Origin: Paenibacillus cookii
Lineage (GTDB): Bacteria > Bacillota > Bacilli > Paenibacillales > Paenibacillaceae
Length of the DNA: 64,000 nt
Reading direction: 5' to 3'
NCBI RefSeq assembly: GCF_018333375.1
Contig: NZ_BORW01000003.1
Coordinates: forward strand, 62,001-126,000
Part shown: positions 8,978 through 17,334 of the stretch, one piece after another
How positions within the stretch are numbered: the stretch's first letter is position 1
Layout: each line of letters starts with the position of its first letter
The notes under the pieces: model-generated
Database searches by the model: none
What the model saw: only the letters and a program-made list of their open reading frames with translations
Told to the model about the DNA's origin: nothing
Position numbers and translations under genes: made by a program

Positions 8978-9322
8978 TCAGGCTTCGGGAACGGTCTTTT
9001 TCGGAATATCGCTTAACGGCACGCCTTCCTTATAATAAAGCGAATGCTGCAGCAAAACGAAAAAAATATGCGCGCGGTCGAAGCCGCGGCGCTTCAAATG
9101 CCCGTCGATCATCTTGGCGATGGCGTCATGCTTTTCCTGTTCTCTCGGAAACATATAGATTTCAACCGACTGCGGGCTGTTTGTGATTTTTTCCACATGC
9201 AAAAGCTCGATTTTGACGATCTCCTGCGGAATGTTGGCGATGGCTGCCATTTCTTCGACGATCGCGGGCGAGAGGGCCTCCACCACGTTTTTTTCGAACC
9301 CCGTAAATCTGACAAAAGGCAC
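8978..9322 (-). CDS. DUF1904 family protein
   Basis: 114-residue cytoplasmic protein that begins MPFVRFTGFEKNVVEALSP and continues IVEEMAAIANIPQEIVKIEL. It looks like the small tautomerase-like DUF1904 family. There is no signal peptide or membrane segment, and the function is unknown. The start is GTG at 9322 with AAGGG 7 nt upstream. It lies between gpmA and ppaC, same strand. Confidence 0.7.
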   Translation of the reverse strand: MPFVRFTGFEKNVVEALSPAIVEEMAAIANIPQEIVKIELLHVEKITNSPQSVEIYMFPREQEKHDAIAKMIDGHLKRRGFDRAHIFFVLLQHSLYYKEGVPLSDIPKKTVPEA

Positions 9323-9384
9323 TGCATTTCCCTTCTTTCCTGAAGTTGGTGTTACTGCGCATTAGGCACTATATACCGTAACAC

Positions 9385-9407
9385 AAAAACACCGGAGGAG
9401 TCACCTC
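9385..9407 (-). terminator. Possible terminator of gpmA
   Basis: On the minus strand GGAGG-TGACT-CCTCC followed by GGTGTTTTTG. The stem is short (5 bp), so confidence is modest. Confidence 0.4.
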
Positions 9408-9436
9408 CCGCACGGGGGGACCCCTCCTTGCCAACG

Positions 9437-10186
9437 TTATTCCATAATTTTGGACGGGTTGGCCACCACGTCGATTTTCTCCTGCACGCGTTCCCGGTCG
9501 CCGAGAAACGTCCGGTTCAGCGGCTTTAAATCGTCATCCAGCTCATACAGGATCGGCACGGCGGTCGGAATGTTCAGGTCGACGATCTCCTCGTCGCCGA
9601 TGTTTTCCAGCACTTTCATGAGCGCCCGCAGGCTGTTGCCGTGGGCCACGACAAGCACGTGTTCCCCGGCTTTGATGCGCGGGACGATCTCCGCTTCCCA
9701 ATAGGGCACGACCCTGGCGATCGTATCCTTGAGGCTTTCCCCGAGCGGAATTTCCTGGTCGGTGAGTTTCCCGTATCGCCGGTCGTTTTTCGGATAACGT
9801 TCGTCTTCGGCGGTGATTTTCAGCGGGGGCACGTCATAACTTCTGCGCCACAGCCGCACCTGCTCCTCCCCGTATTTCTGGGCGGTTTCGTCCTTGTTCA
9901 ACCCCTGAAGCGCGCCGTAATGCCGTTCATTGAGCTTCCAGCTTTTGCGGACGGGAACCCAAAGCAGATCGTTTGCCTCCAGTATGTAATCCAGCGTTTT
10001 AATGGCTCTTTTGAGAACCGACGTAAATGCAATGTCGATTTCGTACGGGAGCGCTTTGAGCAGTTCCCCCGCTTTGATCGCCTCGCGGACGCCTTTTTCC
10101 GTCAGGTCGACGTCCGTCCAACCCGTGAACCGGTTTTCCCGGTTCCATTCGCTTTCCCCGTGCCTTACCAATACGACTTTGTACAT
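9437..10186 (-). CDS. gpmA: 2,3-bisphosphoglycerate-dependent phosphoglycerate mutase
   Basis: Glycolytic enzyme that interconverts 3- and 2-phosphoglycerate; 249 residues, the standard dPGM length. The phosphohistidine motif [10 protein letters not shown] is at the N-terminus (His 9), followed by [38 protein letters not shown], and the second catalytic histidine in [16 protein letters not shown] at 10186 ([10 protein letters not shown]) has GGGAGG 10 nt upstream; the ATG at 10195 is too close. It is downstream of a small membrane-protein gene on the same strand. Confidence 0.95.
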   Translation of the reverse strand: MYKVVLVRHGESEWNRENRFTGWTDVDLTEKGVREAIKAGELLKALPYEIDIAFTSVLKRAIKTLDYILEANDLLWVPVRKSWKLNERHYGALQGLNKDETAQKYGEEQVRLWRRSYDVPPLKITAEDERYPKNDRRYGKLTDQEIPLGESLKDTIARVVPYWEAEIVPRIKAGEHVLVVAHGNSLRALMKVLENIGDEEIVDLNIPTAVPILYELDDDLKPLNRTFLGDRERVQEKIDVVANPSKIME

Positions 10187-10264
10187 CTCAAGCATGCCTC
10201 CCTTGCTGACGCAGCGGTGTTTCGCTGCAATGGGCCGTGAGGGGCCATCTTCATTATTTAACCG

Positions 10265-10624
10265 TTATTCGGTTCTTTGATTCATGCGGGCGACGTAATT
10301 CTCGGAGGCGAGAAAATGGATCTTGCGCGCCTGTTCGTCATATTCGTAAATGAGAATCGTCCCGTGATTGCTCGAATCGGGATTGTTGTCGATGACGGCG
10401 AAACGGTTGGCGCCGAGGGATACGATTTGCTCCCCGTTCGTCGTGATGTTCATCTCGTCGGGAAAACTGGGAATGTCGATCCCATGCGCGTAGGTTTCCA
10501 TGCTCCCCGTAAAATGGGACGTAGCGTCCGGCTGCGGCTTGACGATCATAATGACCAGGCAAATGACGACAATCATCATGATGCCGCTTAATACCAACAT
10601 AAATACATTATTTTTCTGATCCAA
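10265..10624 (-). CDS. Small membrane-anchored protein, unrecognised
   Basis: 119 residues: one N-terminal transmembrane helix (VFMLVLSGIMMIVVICLVIMIV, about residues 7-28), then an extracytoplasmic domain of about 90 residues with beta-like segments (EQIVSLGANRFAVID, GTILIYEYDEQ). No cysteines or catalytic motif seen. The start is TTG at 10624 after GGAAG at good spacing. It is about 70 bp upstream of gpmA in the same direction. Function unknown. Confidence 0.65.
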   Translation of the reverse strand: MDQKNNVFMLVLSGIMMIVVICLVIMIVKPQPDATSHFTGSMETYAHGIDIPSFPDEMNITTNGEQIVSLGANRFAVIDNNPDSSNHGTILIYEYDEQARKIHFLASENYVARMNQRTE

Positions 10625-10757
10625 ATCGCTTCTTCCTTCCTATCCAAAAAAATCCGCTTAAATCAGGTTATTTCCTCCCGCGGGGCCTTCGGTTGCCCTG
10701 CATGCCCGTCTACTGTAAAATTGAATGGTAGTTACATATCGTAAGGAGGAACATCAC

Positions 10758-11219
10758 ATGAGAGACGCTTACTTATTCGCGCTGATGGAGAAAAACCGCA
10801 ACACGATCATCAGCAAGGTTGAACAACTTCCGGAAGACAAACGCACGCTTGTCCCGCAAGGTTTCAACAACAACATTCATTGGCAGCTCGGGCATCTGCT
10901 GACCGTCACAAGCGGCATTTTGTTCCGTTTTGCCGGCAAGGATGCCGTCGTGCCTGAAAATTACCAATCCTTTTTCGGCAATGGAACGAAACCGGCCGAT
11001 TGGAACGGCGAACCTCCCGCTTGGGATACGCTGGTTCAAGAGCTGACGGCACAATGCAAGCTTGTGGCCGACACCTTCGAAGGGAAACTTGACGAGCCGC
11101 TGGCGGTCAAAGAAAATTTCGCCAAAGCCGAAACCGTCCGCGAAGCGTTCGTCGTGAACCTCGGGCACGAAAACTACCATTACGGCATGATCAACGCCAT
11201 GCTCCGAGTGCTTGCGTAA
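10758..11219 (+). CDS. DinB-like / DUF664-type protein
   Basis: 153-residue four-helix-bundle protein of the DinB superfamily. The possible metal triad is His in NIHWQLGHLL and His in NLGHENYHYGMI near the C-terminus. Such proteins are linked to thiol (bacillithiol) transfer or DNA damage responses, but the role here is unknown. ATG follows AAGGAGGA at 7 nt, and a terminator lies 60 bp downstream, so it is a monocistronic unit. Confidence 0.8.
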   Translation: MRDAYLFALMEKNRNTIISKVEQLPEDKRTLVPQGFNNNIHWQLGHLLTVTSGILFRFAGKDAVVPENYQSFFGNGTKPADWNGEPPAWDTLVQELTAQCKLVADTFEGKLDEPLAVKENFAKAETVREAFVVNLGHENYHYGMINAMLRVLA

Positions 11220-11277
11220 TTCGCGTGCGGCCATCCAGCCGGCATCCGAACAACGCCCTCTGAAATCATATAAAAGA

Positions 11278-11317
11278 CCAAAATACCCTGGCTTTCCAAA
11301 AAGCAGGGTATTTTTGG
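11278..11317 (+). terminator. Terminator after the DinB-like gene
   Basis: CCAAAATACCCTG / CAGGGTATTTTTGG stem with one bulge and a T-run. Confidence 0.75.
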
Positions 11318-11486
11318 TATCCATATTATTACATAACACGTCTTTTTAGTAAATCGGTTTTTACAGTATTTTCTATTTTTTCTTTATGTTTCGGGGGATT
11401 TCTGATCTTGCTTTAAATATTGAGAATCGTCTTATCGCAGCTTGAGGCGGTATTAAACGACGCAAGCCCATTTTTTGGCCGCAACG

Positions 11487-11516
11487 ACACCATTGCCCCG
11501 GACCTTACATAATATG
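11487..11516 (+). promoter_or_regulatory. Candidate SigmaK promoter of gerE
   Basis: ACAC, 17 nt, then CATAATATG (SigmaK -10 consensus CATAnnnTA, one mismatch), about 65 bp before the gerE start. In Bacillus gerE is transcribed by SigmaK. Confidence 0.4.
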
Positions 11517-11578
11517 AGTTGACTGTATCCCTTTACCTTGTTATACCATACAAACCCGAGCAAGGAGGGGTGACACCA

Positions 11579-11803
11579 TTGAAGGGGAACGATCATAAGA
11601 GCAAATTTTTATTGACTCACCGTGAACGTGAAGTGTTCGAACTGCTTGTTCAGGATAAAACGACCCGTGACATCGCCGGTCAACTGTTTATCAGTGAGAA
11701 AACGGTGCGGAACCATATCTCCAACGTTATGCAGAAACTGAACGTGAAAGGCCGTTCTCAAGCCGTCGTCGAGCTGATCAAGCTCGGGGAATTAAAGATC
11801 TGA
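11579..11803 (+). CDS. gerE: Late sporulation regulator GerE
   Basis: 74-residue LuxR/FixJ-type DNA-binding protein, the same length as Bacillus GerE. From LLTHREREVFELLVQDKTT through GQLFISEKTVRNHISN to KGRSQAVVELIKLGEL it follows the known GerE sequence closely. GerE activates or represses SigmaK genes for spore coat and crust in the mother cell. The start is TTG at 11579, 8 nt after GGAGGGG; an upstream in-frame start at 11519 would add an unlikely tail. The spore-surface genes in this window are plausible targets. Confidence 0.93.
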   Translation: MKGNDHKSKFLLTHREREVFELLVQDKTTRDIAGQLFISEKTVRNHISNVMQKLNVKGRSQAVVELIKLGELKI

Positions 11804-11877
11804 TCGAGCCCTCAAATGCCTTGGCCTTCTGTAGCATGTCTTCCTTTTGGGGAAGGAATGACAGGAGGTTCTTTATT

Positions 11878-12036
11878 TTGTCGTTCCCATTCGATACAAG
11901 GCTGCGGGACCAGCCCAAAAGCAGGGATTCGTTCTTGCCTTTGATGGGAACGACCATATGCTGAATGGGCCGAAAGGGATCCGCTCAAACGTCGAAAAAA
12001 CGAACATCATCCGGTTCATTTCACGCAAGGAAGGGT
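11878..12036 (+). pseudogene. Possible remnant of a small gene (frameshifted)
   Basis: An AGGAGG site (11863-11868) is followed 9 nt later by TTG (11878), but that frame stops after 28 codons. The adjacent frame, from 11880, reads protein-like text (VVPIRYKAAGPAQKQGF, VLAFDGNDHMLNGPKGI, NVEKTNIIRFISRK) up to the terminator at 12031. Joining them needs one base. I do not recognise the family, and no stop occurs before the terminator, so this is weak. Confidence 0.3.
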
Positions 12037-12058
12037 GCCGCAAGGGCACCCTTTTTTT
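12031..12058 (+). terminator. Strong terminator downstream of gerE region
   Basis: Perfect stem AAGGGTGCC / GGCACCCTT with a 5-nt loop and a run of seven T. Confidence 0.88.
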
Positions 12059-12067
12059 GTACTGCAA

Positions 12068-12436
12068 TTACTGTCTTACGATGAGAATGTCTTGAGGCGG
12101 TCTGCCTGTTCTTTGGATTTCGGCAATCTCGGCGTTCGTCAGGTTGCGGCCGACCAAAATGAGCGAAGACGTGACATTATCAAAGTTACCCAGATTGGCT
12201 ACGTTTTGGCTGCCGCGGAACACGCGGAATGCTCCCCGGAAATTCACCTGCGAGAACAAAACAAGCGTAACTTGAGCAGGCTGCACACGGTTTCTTAGAC
12301 GGAAGCTGGAAAGCACGTTGTCAAAACGAAACGCTCCAAGATCCCGGACTGCGACTCCTCCACGTCTGAATACTATTCTGCGGCCCGAAAAATTGATGCC
12401 GGACCAAAGGGCAAGGCGTACATCACGGTTTGCCAA
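12068..12436 (-). CDS. Beta/gamma-crystallin-like spore protein
   Basis: 122 residues with two tandem Greek-key motifs. Each has an aromatic-x4-F-x-G segment (LWSGINFSGRR; LFSQVNFRGAF) and then the calcium double-clamp signature [D/N][D/N]xx[S/T]S: D39-N40-x-x-S43-S44 and D86-N87-x-x-S90-S91. Microbial beta/gamma-crystallins of this kind bind Ca2+ and are very stable; a calcium-binding spore or coat protein is my inference. TTG at 12436 is chosen because GGAG lies 9 nt upstream; the TTG at 12445 touches it. A near-perfect SigmaK promoter precedes it (12466-12492). Confidence 0.75.
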   Translation of the reverse strand: MANRDVRLALWSGINFSGRRIVFRRGGVAVRDLGAFRFDNVLSSFRLRNRVQPAQVTLVLFSQVNFRGAFRVFRGSQNVANLGNFDNVTSSLILVGRNLTNAEIAEIQRTGRPPQDILIVRQ

Positions 12437-12465
12437 ATATATCAACTCCTTTTCAAAGATTGATA

Positions 12466-12492
12466 TATTCTATGCCGGCTTCATAAATCGGT
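12466..12492 (-). promoter_or_regulatory. SigmaK-type promoter of the crystallin-like gene
   Basis: On the minus strand ACC, 15-16 nt, then CATAGAATA, a full match to the CATAnnnTA -10 of mother-cell SigmaK, 30 bp before the start codon. Confidence 0.65.
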
Positions 12493-12648
12493 ATAAGACA
12501 AACGATCCAGTGAAAATGATGGTTTTTTCATATTTTTAACTCTGTTTTCATAGAATATGCCGTGATCGAGCGGGCTTCTCTCCCGGGAGCCGGGAGTTTA
12601 AACCGCTGCGCGCCTGCCGAGAATAGACTCTGAAGGAGGTGCACGGCA

Positions 12649-12945
12649 TTGCTGTTTTGGCTGATCGCCGGCTTTATTGCGGTTCCGTTTGTTATGGCGG
12701 TCCTGGCTGCGTTAAACCGCGGGTTCCGTTGGATATGGAGTTTGCTTGCGCTGCTATCTTTTTATATCACCGGTTCCATCCTCGCGGCCGATGTGTACCG
12801 GAACATCCTCCATGGGACCGTTCTGACCACGGACGTCCACCATTTGCTGCTTAACCCGTGTTTTCTCGTTGCGGGCGCTTATCTCGGGTTATACGTCCCC
12901 TACCGGATGCTTGCCGGGTTATGGGTCCATATGCGCCGCCGATGA
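12649..12945 (+). CDS. Small integral membrane protein
   Basis: 98 residues with three hydrophobic helices (about 1-22 LFWLIAGFIAVPFVMAVLAA, 30-50 LLALLSFYITGSILAA, 68-90 LNPCFLVAGAYLGLYVPY) and a basic end HMRRR. The start is TTG at 12649, 8 nt after AAGGAGGT. I do not recognise the family. A terminator follows, so it is monocistronic. Confidence 0.65.
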   Translation: MLFWLIAGFIAVPFVMAVLAALNRGFRWIWSLLALLSFYITGSILAADVYRNILHGTVLTTDVHHLLLNPCFLVAGAYLGLYVPYRMLAGLWVHMRRR

Positions 12946-12958
12946 TCGGCTCCCGCCC

Positions 12959-12995
12959 GCCCTGGCTGCGCGTATGCAGTGAGGGCCTTTTTTTT
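12959..12995 (+). terminator. Terminator
   Basis: GCCCT ... AGGGC stem with an inner CTGC/GCAG pairing, then eight T residues. Confidence 0.7.
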
Positions 12996-13034
12996 GCCGG
13001 CCTGCCGCATGTTTGTTTAACCAAAAAATATGTA

Positions 13035-13063
13035 TTGACAGCAATCCTGCGCCTCTATATTAT
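13035..13063 (+). promoter_or_regulatory. SigmaA promoter of the efe operon
   Basis: TTGACA, 17 nt, TATTAT. The start point would lie about 13070, just before the Fur box. Confidence 0.8.
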
Positions 13064-13080
13064 TAATCCATGCATATGAC

Positions 13081-13095
13081 TGAGAATCATTATCA
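13081..13095. promoter_or_regulatory. Fur box
   Basis: TGAGAATCATTATCA differs at one position from the 7-1-7 Fur consensus TGATAATnATTATCA. It lies about 10 bp after the predicted transcription start of efeO, so iron-loaded Fur would block transcription. Confidence 0.85.
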
Positions 13096-13142
13096 ATTAT
13101 AACCGACATCAAAACTTCCATATAAAAAGGAGCTGCTTTTTC

Positions 13143-14015
13143 TTGAAGTACAACGTCATTCTTCCAACCGGCATTCTCGCCGCTTCCCTTCTCTTCAGCG
13201 GATGCGGGCAGCAACAAAACCAGGACGCCGATGCCGCGTCCGCGACGCCTGCTCCGCCTGCGGCCGCTGAAACGAAAACGGCCCCTGCGGCCGACTTTTC
13301 CGCCAGCGTCGAACAATACCGGACTTTTGCGGTGGAACAGTGCGATCTTTTCGTCAAGGAGACCGAAAAATTCACGGCAGCGGTCAAAGCCGGCAAGCTG
13401 GAAGAGGCGAAAAAGCTGTACGCCCCTGCGCGCGCTTATTATGAACGGATCGAACCGGTAGCCGAAGCGCTCGGCGATTTGGACCCGAATATCGATGCGC
13501 GGGTGAATGACGTCGACGCCGCCGACTGGCGCGGTTTCCACCGGATCGAAAAGGCGCTGTGGGAAGACAAAACGACGGCCGGAACGGAAGGGTTCGCCGA
13601 CCAGCTGCTGAAGGACGCCCAATTGCTGCGCGCCAAAATCGAAACGATCGATCTGGATGCCAGCCTGATGGTCACCGGCGCGGTGGAGCTTCTGAACGAA
13701 GTGTCCTCCTCCAAGGTCACCGGCGAGGAAGAGCTTTATTCGCATACCGACCTGTACGATTTTGCCGCCAACGTCGAAGGCGCGCAGAAAATCTATGAAA
13801 TATTGAAGCCCGAACTGGCGAAAAAAGACGCGGAGCTGGAAAAAGAAATCGAAACGCGTTTTGCCGCCTTGCAGAAAGAGCTGAATGCGTTCAAAAAAGG
13901 CGACGGTTACGTCGATTACACGGCATTAAAACAGGACGAAATCCGCAAGCTCAGCCAGAACCTTGACGCATTGGCCGAACCGTTGTCCAACATGGGCAAG
14001 ATTTTGGGAGTGTAG
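13143..14015 (+). CDS. efeO: Iron-uptake lipoprotein EfeO (M75/imelysin domain)
   Basis: 290-residue lipoprotein. The signal ends with lipobox LLFSGC (about residue 21), a Ala/Pro-rich linker follows, then the all-helical EfeO/M75 domain from about residue 55. The HxxE metal motif is in FHRIEKALW (about residues 128-136), with further motifs in KVTGEEELYSHTDLYDF and VDYTALKQDEIRKLSQ. It binds Fe or ferric complexes outside the membrane and feeds the EfeU permease. The start is TTG at 13143, with GGAG upstream. First gene of efeO-efeB-efeU, under a Fur-controlled promoter. Confidence 0.92.
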   Translation: MKYNVILPTGILAASLLFSGCGQQQNQDADAASATPAPPAAAETKTAPAADFSASVEQYRTFAVEQCDLFVKETEKFTAAVKAGKLEEAKKLYAPARAYYERIEPVAEALGDLDPNIDARVNDVDAADWRGFHRIEKALWEDKTTAGTEGFADQLLKDAQLLRAKIETIDLDASLMVTGAVELLNEVSSSKVTGEEELYSHTDLYDFAANVEGAQKIYEILKPELAKKDAELEKEIETRFAALQKELNAFKKGDGYVDYTALKQDEIRKLSQNLDALAEPLSNMGKILGV

Positions 14016-14019
14016 CGAC

Positions 14020-15312
14020 ATGCCGGAAAAGCACCAGCCATCAAACGACGATTCTATCCTAAAAAAACCGATGACCCGCCGCGATGTCCTTCGTTTGGCG
14101 GGTACCGGCGGTCTTGGCCTTCTTCTCGGCGGCGGCGCGATCGGAACGCTGCTGACGACGGAGAACAAGCGCAAGACGAAAGCCGCCGGATCCATCTCCA
14201 CGGAGGAGGACTCCATTCCTTTTTACGGAGCGCACCAAGCCGGCATCATCACACCTGCGCAAAACTTCATCTGCTTTGCAGCCTTTGACGTGACCGCTAG
14301 CGGCGCGCCATCGCTGAAAAAGCTGTTCCAGGCCTGGACCGCCGCCGCCGCGGCGATGGCCGCAGGCCGACCGGTGGGCGAGGAAAGCGGCAATGGCAAC
14401 CTTCCGCCGACCGACACCGGCGAATCGGCCGGGCTCAGCCCTTCCCGGCTTACGATCACGTTCGGCGCAGGGCCTTCGCTGTTTGACGACCGGTTCGGCC
14501 TGGCCGCGAAAAAGCCGCCGACCTTCAAAGAACTGCCCGCATTTAACGGGGATCAGCTTGAACCCGAGTGGTGCGGTGGCGACATTGGCGTGCAGGTATG
14601 CGCGGACGATATGCAGGTCGCATTCCATGCCGTGCGCAACCTGGCCAGAATCGCGCGCGGAAAAGCGGTCCTGCGCTGGGTGCAGGAAGGCTTTCAGCGG
14701 ACGAACCAGGCTGACCCTTCGGGAAGCACGCCGCGCAACCTGCTCGGCTTCAAGGACGGAACCGCCAATCCCCAGGTGGCAAACGAAAAGGAAATGAACC
14801 GGATCGTATGGGCGCAAAGCGGCGACGGAGCCCCATGGATGGCCGGAGGAAGTTATATGGCCGTCCGCCGGATCCGCATGCGCATCGAGGTATGGGACCG
14901 ATCCACCTTGAAAGACCAGGAGGAGACGTTTGGCCGTTACCGTTCCAGCGGGGCTCCGCTTGGCGCGAAAAACGAATTCGATCCGGTCGATCTGAATGCC
15001 GCGGACGAAAGCGGCAAACCGTACATCCCCCGGGATTCCCATGTCGCGCTGGCGCGGGGCGACGGCTCCGTTCAGATTCTCCGCCGCTCCTACTCTTATT
15101 CCGGAGGCATGGACATCAAAACCGGTCAGCTCGACGCCGGGCTTTTGTTTATCAGCTATCAGCGGGACCTGTTCAAGCAATTCGTCCCCCTGCAGCAAAA
15201 ACTGGCGAAAAGCGACCGCTTGAACGAATACATTCTGCACGTGGGCAGCGCCGCGTTTGCCTGCTTCCCCGGAGCCGCCCAAGGAGGGTATATCGGGGAT
15301 ACCTTGTTTTAA
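14020..15312 (+). CDS. efeB: Deferrochelatase/peroxidase EfeB (DyP type, Tat-exported)
   Basis: 430-residue DyP-type heme peroxidase of the Efe system. It has a twin-arginine signal TRRDVLRLAGTGGLGLLLGG near the N-terminus. The DyP hallmark GFKDGTANP (GxxDG) is about residue 245, and the heme-pocket region is RDSHVALARGD with RRSYSYSGG following. It is thought to oxidise Fe2+ or handle heme for the EfeU channel. It starts 4 bp after efeO with GGGAG 9 nt upstream; it is exported folded by Tat, unlike its two partners. Confidence 0.92.
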   Translation: MPEKHQPSNDDSILKKPMTRRDVLRLAGTGGLGLLLGGGAIGTLLTTENKRKTKAAGSISTEEDSIPFYGAHQAGIITPAQNFICFAAFDVTASGAPSLKKLFQAWTAAAAAMAAGRPVGEESGNGNLPPTDTGESAGLSPSRLTITFGAGPSLFDDRFGLAAKKPPTFKELPAFNGDQLEPEWCGGDIGVQVCADDMQVAFHAVRNLARIARGKAVLRWVQEGFQRTNQADPSGSTPRNLLGFKDGTANPQVANEKEMNRIVWAQSGDGAPWMAGGSYMAVRRIRMRIEVWDRSTLKDQEETFGRYRSSGAPLGAKNEFDPVDLNAADESGKPYIPRDSHVALARGDGSVQILRRSYSYSGGMDIKTGQLDAGLLFISYQRDLFKQFVPLQQKLAKSDRLNEYILHVGSAAFACFPGAAQGGYIGDTLF

Positions 15313-15334
15313 CAATTGATTTTGAAGGAGACTA

Positions 15335-17197
15335 ATGCCAATGCGGTCCATACGCCATGACGACCAGACGAACATAAAACGCAGCCGCCGAAGCAAACCC
15401 GGCATGACGGCCATTTTGGCGCTCGCCATCCTGATGTTTTTCCATCTGGCGGCGGACCCGGCATTTGCCGAAACCGGTCAAACCTCCTCCCTGGACCGTC
15501 TCCTCCCCGCCGTCGGCAGCGCGCTGGTGGAAAGCGGTCAACAACAGTGGAAAGAAGCAGCCGCAGATTTGGAACAGTTTAAAACGGATTGGACCGCCTT
15601 GAAGCAAAACGGCGGCAAAGATTTGGCCGGACAAACGGCACGGGTCGATGCGGCCCTGGCCGAGGCCGAGTCGAAGCTCCGGCAGGAGGATGCCGGGGCC
15701 AAGCAGGCGTTGTCGGCACTAGCCAAAGCCGTCAACGCTTACGTCGAGGCCGCTTCCGGCCAGCGGCAAGGCGGCCGCCAAACTTCCGGCGGTGCGGAAT
15801 CGGCCGCAAAGCTGCTTCCTTTTGCCAAGGAAAGCCTTGCCGCCATGGAGCAAAAGGATTGGGCCAAAGCCAAGTCGAGCTATCAAAACATCGTCGATGC
15901 CTGGCCAAAAAGCGAGACGCCGATCCGCAGCGACAACTTTGCCGTCTACGGGCAGCTTGAAACCCAAATCAGCCTGGTGCGCATCGCGCTGCAAGCGGAT
16001 CCCGTCCGCGAAGACCAGGCCGTCCAGCAAATGAACAAGCTGGTTGCGCTGTTGACGGATTATGCAAACGGAAAAGTCCAGCTGGCCGGCGACGACAACG
16101 AAAGCATCCATTCGTTGTCCGACCTGCTGGGCGTGCTGGAGACGGCACGCAAGCAAACCGCGGACGGCCAATCCGCCCAAGCCGCGGACAGCATGAACCA
16201 ATTCATCGCGTCTTGGCCCGCCGTGGAAGGCGAGGTCCGGGTGTCGTCCCCGTCTTTGTATACCCAAGTGGAAAATCAGATGTCCGAGGTGTCCGGTTAC
16301 CTTCTTTCGACGCCTCCGCGCAGTCAGGAAGCGCTCCAAATTATCGAAGACATGCAGTCCTCCCTGGCGGAAGTTGCCGGCAGCCACAGCTATACCGCCT
16401 GGGACGCCGCGCTCGTCCTGCTCCGCGAAGGGCTGGAAGCCATTCTCGTCATTGCCGCGCTGCTTTCCTACCTGAAACGAAGCGGTCACGCCGAAGGGCG
16501 GAAATTCATCTGGTCGGGCGCGGGAACCGGTTTGGCGCTGTCGCTGCTGCTCGCCGGCGTGTTGACCTATACGATATCCAAAGCCGCTTCCGGCAGCGCC
16601 CGTGAGCTGATCGAAGGCATTACCGGACTGGTCGCCGTCGTCATGATGATCACCGTCGGGCAATGGCTGCACAACAAATCGAACACCAAAGCCTGGAACC
16701 GCTATGTCGGCAAGCAAATGGACCAGGCGCTGGCGAAAGGCAGCCTATGGTCCCTGTTTGCCGTAGCCCTACTGGCCATTGTAAGGGAGGGTGCCGAAAC
16801 GACGATTTTTTACGTCGGCATGGCACCGTCGATGCCGATGTTTCAGCTGATCCTCGGCGTCGTCATAGCGCTGGCCATCCTCGCGGTATTGGGTTATGCC
16901 ATCATCGCGCTCAGCGCTGCGCTGCCGATCCGGGCCTTTTTCCTGGTCGCGACGCTGCTGATTTATTACCTCGTGTTCCGCTTTCTTGGGGACAGCATTC
17001 ATTCGCTGCAGGTCGCAGGCAGGCTGGCGGCCCATTCGGATCCGTCGCTGCCTTCCGTTTCCTGGCTCGGCATGTATCCGACGTGGGAAACGTTCATCCC
17101 GCAAATGGTCGTTTTGGCCTACATCATCTGGCAGGTGTTGCGGCAGGAAATCGGCCGATCGAAAAAGTCCCGCGTCAGCGCCGGAAACGTTCAATAA
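15335..17197 (+). CDS. efeU: Iron permease EfeU (FTR1 family) with long extracytoplasmic N-domain
   Basis: 620 residues. A signal peptide (ILALAILMFFHLAADPAFA) leads a helical extracytoplasmic region of about 320 residues. This appears to hold three related units, each with a W-rich helix and YxQxExQ(I/M)S-like ends. The FTR1 membrane part follows with about seven helices and the two iron-binding motifs REGLE (LLREGLEAILVI) and REGAE (IVREGAETTIFY). It transports iron in partnership with EfeO and EfeB. ATG at 15335; ATG at 15341 is also possible since GGAG is 10 nt away. Third gene of the Fur-regulated operon. Confidence 0.92.
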   Translation: MPMRSIRHDDQTNIKRSRRSKPGMTAILALAILMFFHLAADPAFAETGQTSSLDRLLPAVGSALVESGQQQWKEAAADLEQFKTDWTALKQNGGKDLAGQTARVDAALAEAESKLRQEDAGAKQALSALAKAVNAYVEAASGQRQGGRQTSGGAESAAKLLPFAKESLAAMEQKDWAKAKSSYQNIVDAWPKSETPIRSDNFAVYGQLETQISLVRIALQADPVREDQAVQQMNKLVALLTDYANGKVQLAGDDNESIHSLSDLLGVLETARKQTADGQSAQAADSMNQFIASWPAVEGEVRVSSPSLYTQVENQMSEVSGYLLSTPPRSQEALQIIEDMQSSLAEVAGSHSYTAWDAALVLLREGLEAILVIAALLSYLKRSGHAEGRKFIWSGAGTGLALSLLLAGVLTYTISKAASGSARELIEGITGLVAVVMMITVGQWLHNKSNTKAWNRYVGKQMDQALAKGSLWSLFAVALLAIVREGAETTIFYVGMAPSMPMFQLILGVVIALAILAVLGYAIIALSAALPIRAFFLVATLLIYYLVFRFLGDSIHSLQVAGRLAAHSDPSLPSVSWLGMYPTWETFIPQMVVLAYIIWQVLRQEIGRSKKSRVSAGNVQ

Positions 17198-17219
17198 CAA
17201 CAACATTACCCGCTTTATT

Positions 17220-17249
17220 GCCCGAGTTCCGCGCGAACGCGGGCTTTTT
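17220..17249 (+). terminator. Terminator of the efe operon
   Basis: GCCCG-A-GTTC / GAAC-G-CGGGC stem, loop CGCGC, then TTTTTC. Confidence 0.85.
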
Positions 17250-17334
17250 CTTTTTCTTAAACAATACCGGCCCTGAAAAATCCCGTTCCCCCCTTGTCAC
17301 CGGAAGACTTTTGACCTATGATGGGAGGGAGATA

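Larger units (their letters stand above)
11220..11578. other. Intergenic region before gerE
   Basis: Apart from the terminator at 11278-11317 and a candidate SigmaK promoter at 11487-11516, this AT-rich stretch shows no gene or RNA that I can support. Confidence 0.5.

Noticed and set aside
11873..12067. 64-codon minus-strand frame covering the terminator after gerE
   Set aside because: It starts beyond a perfect + strand terminator and has no ribosome site; the + strand reading looks more natural.
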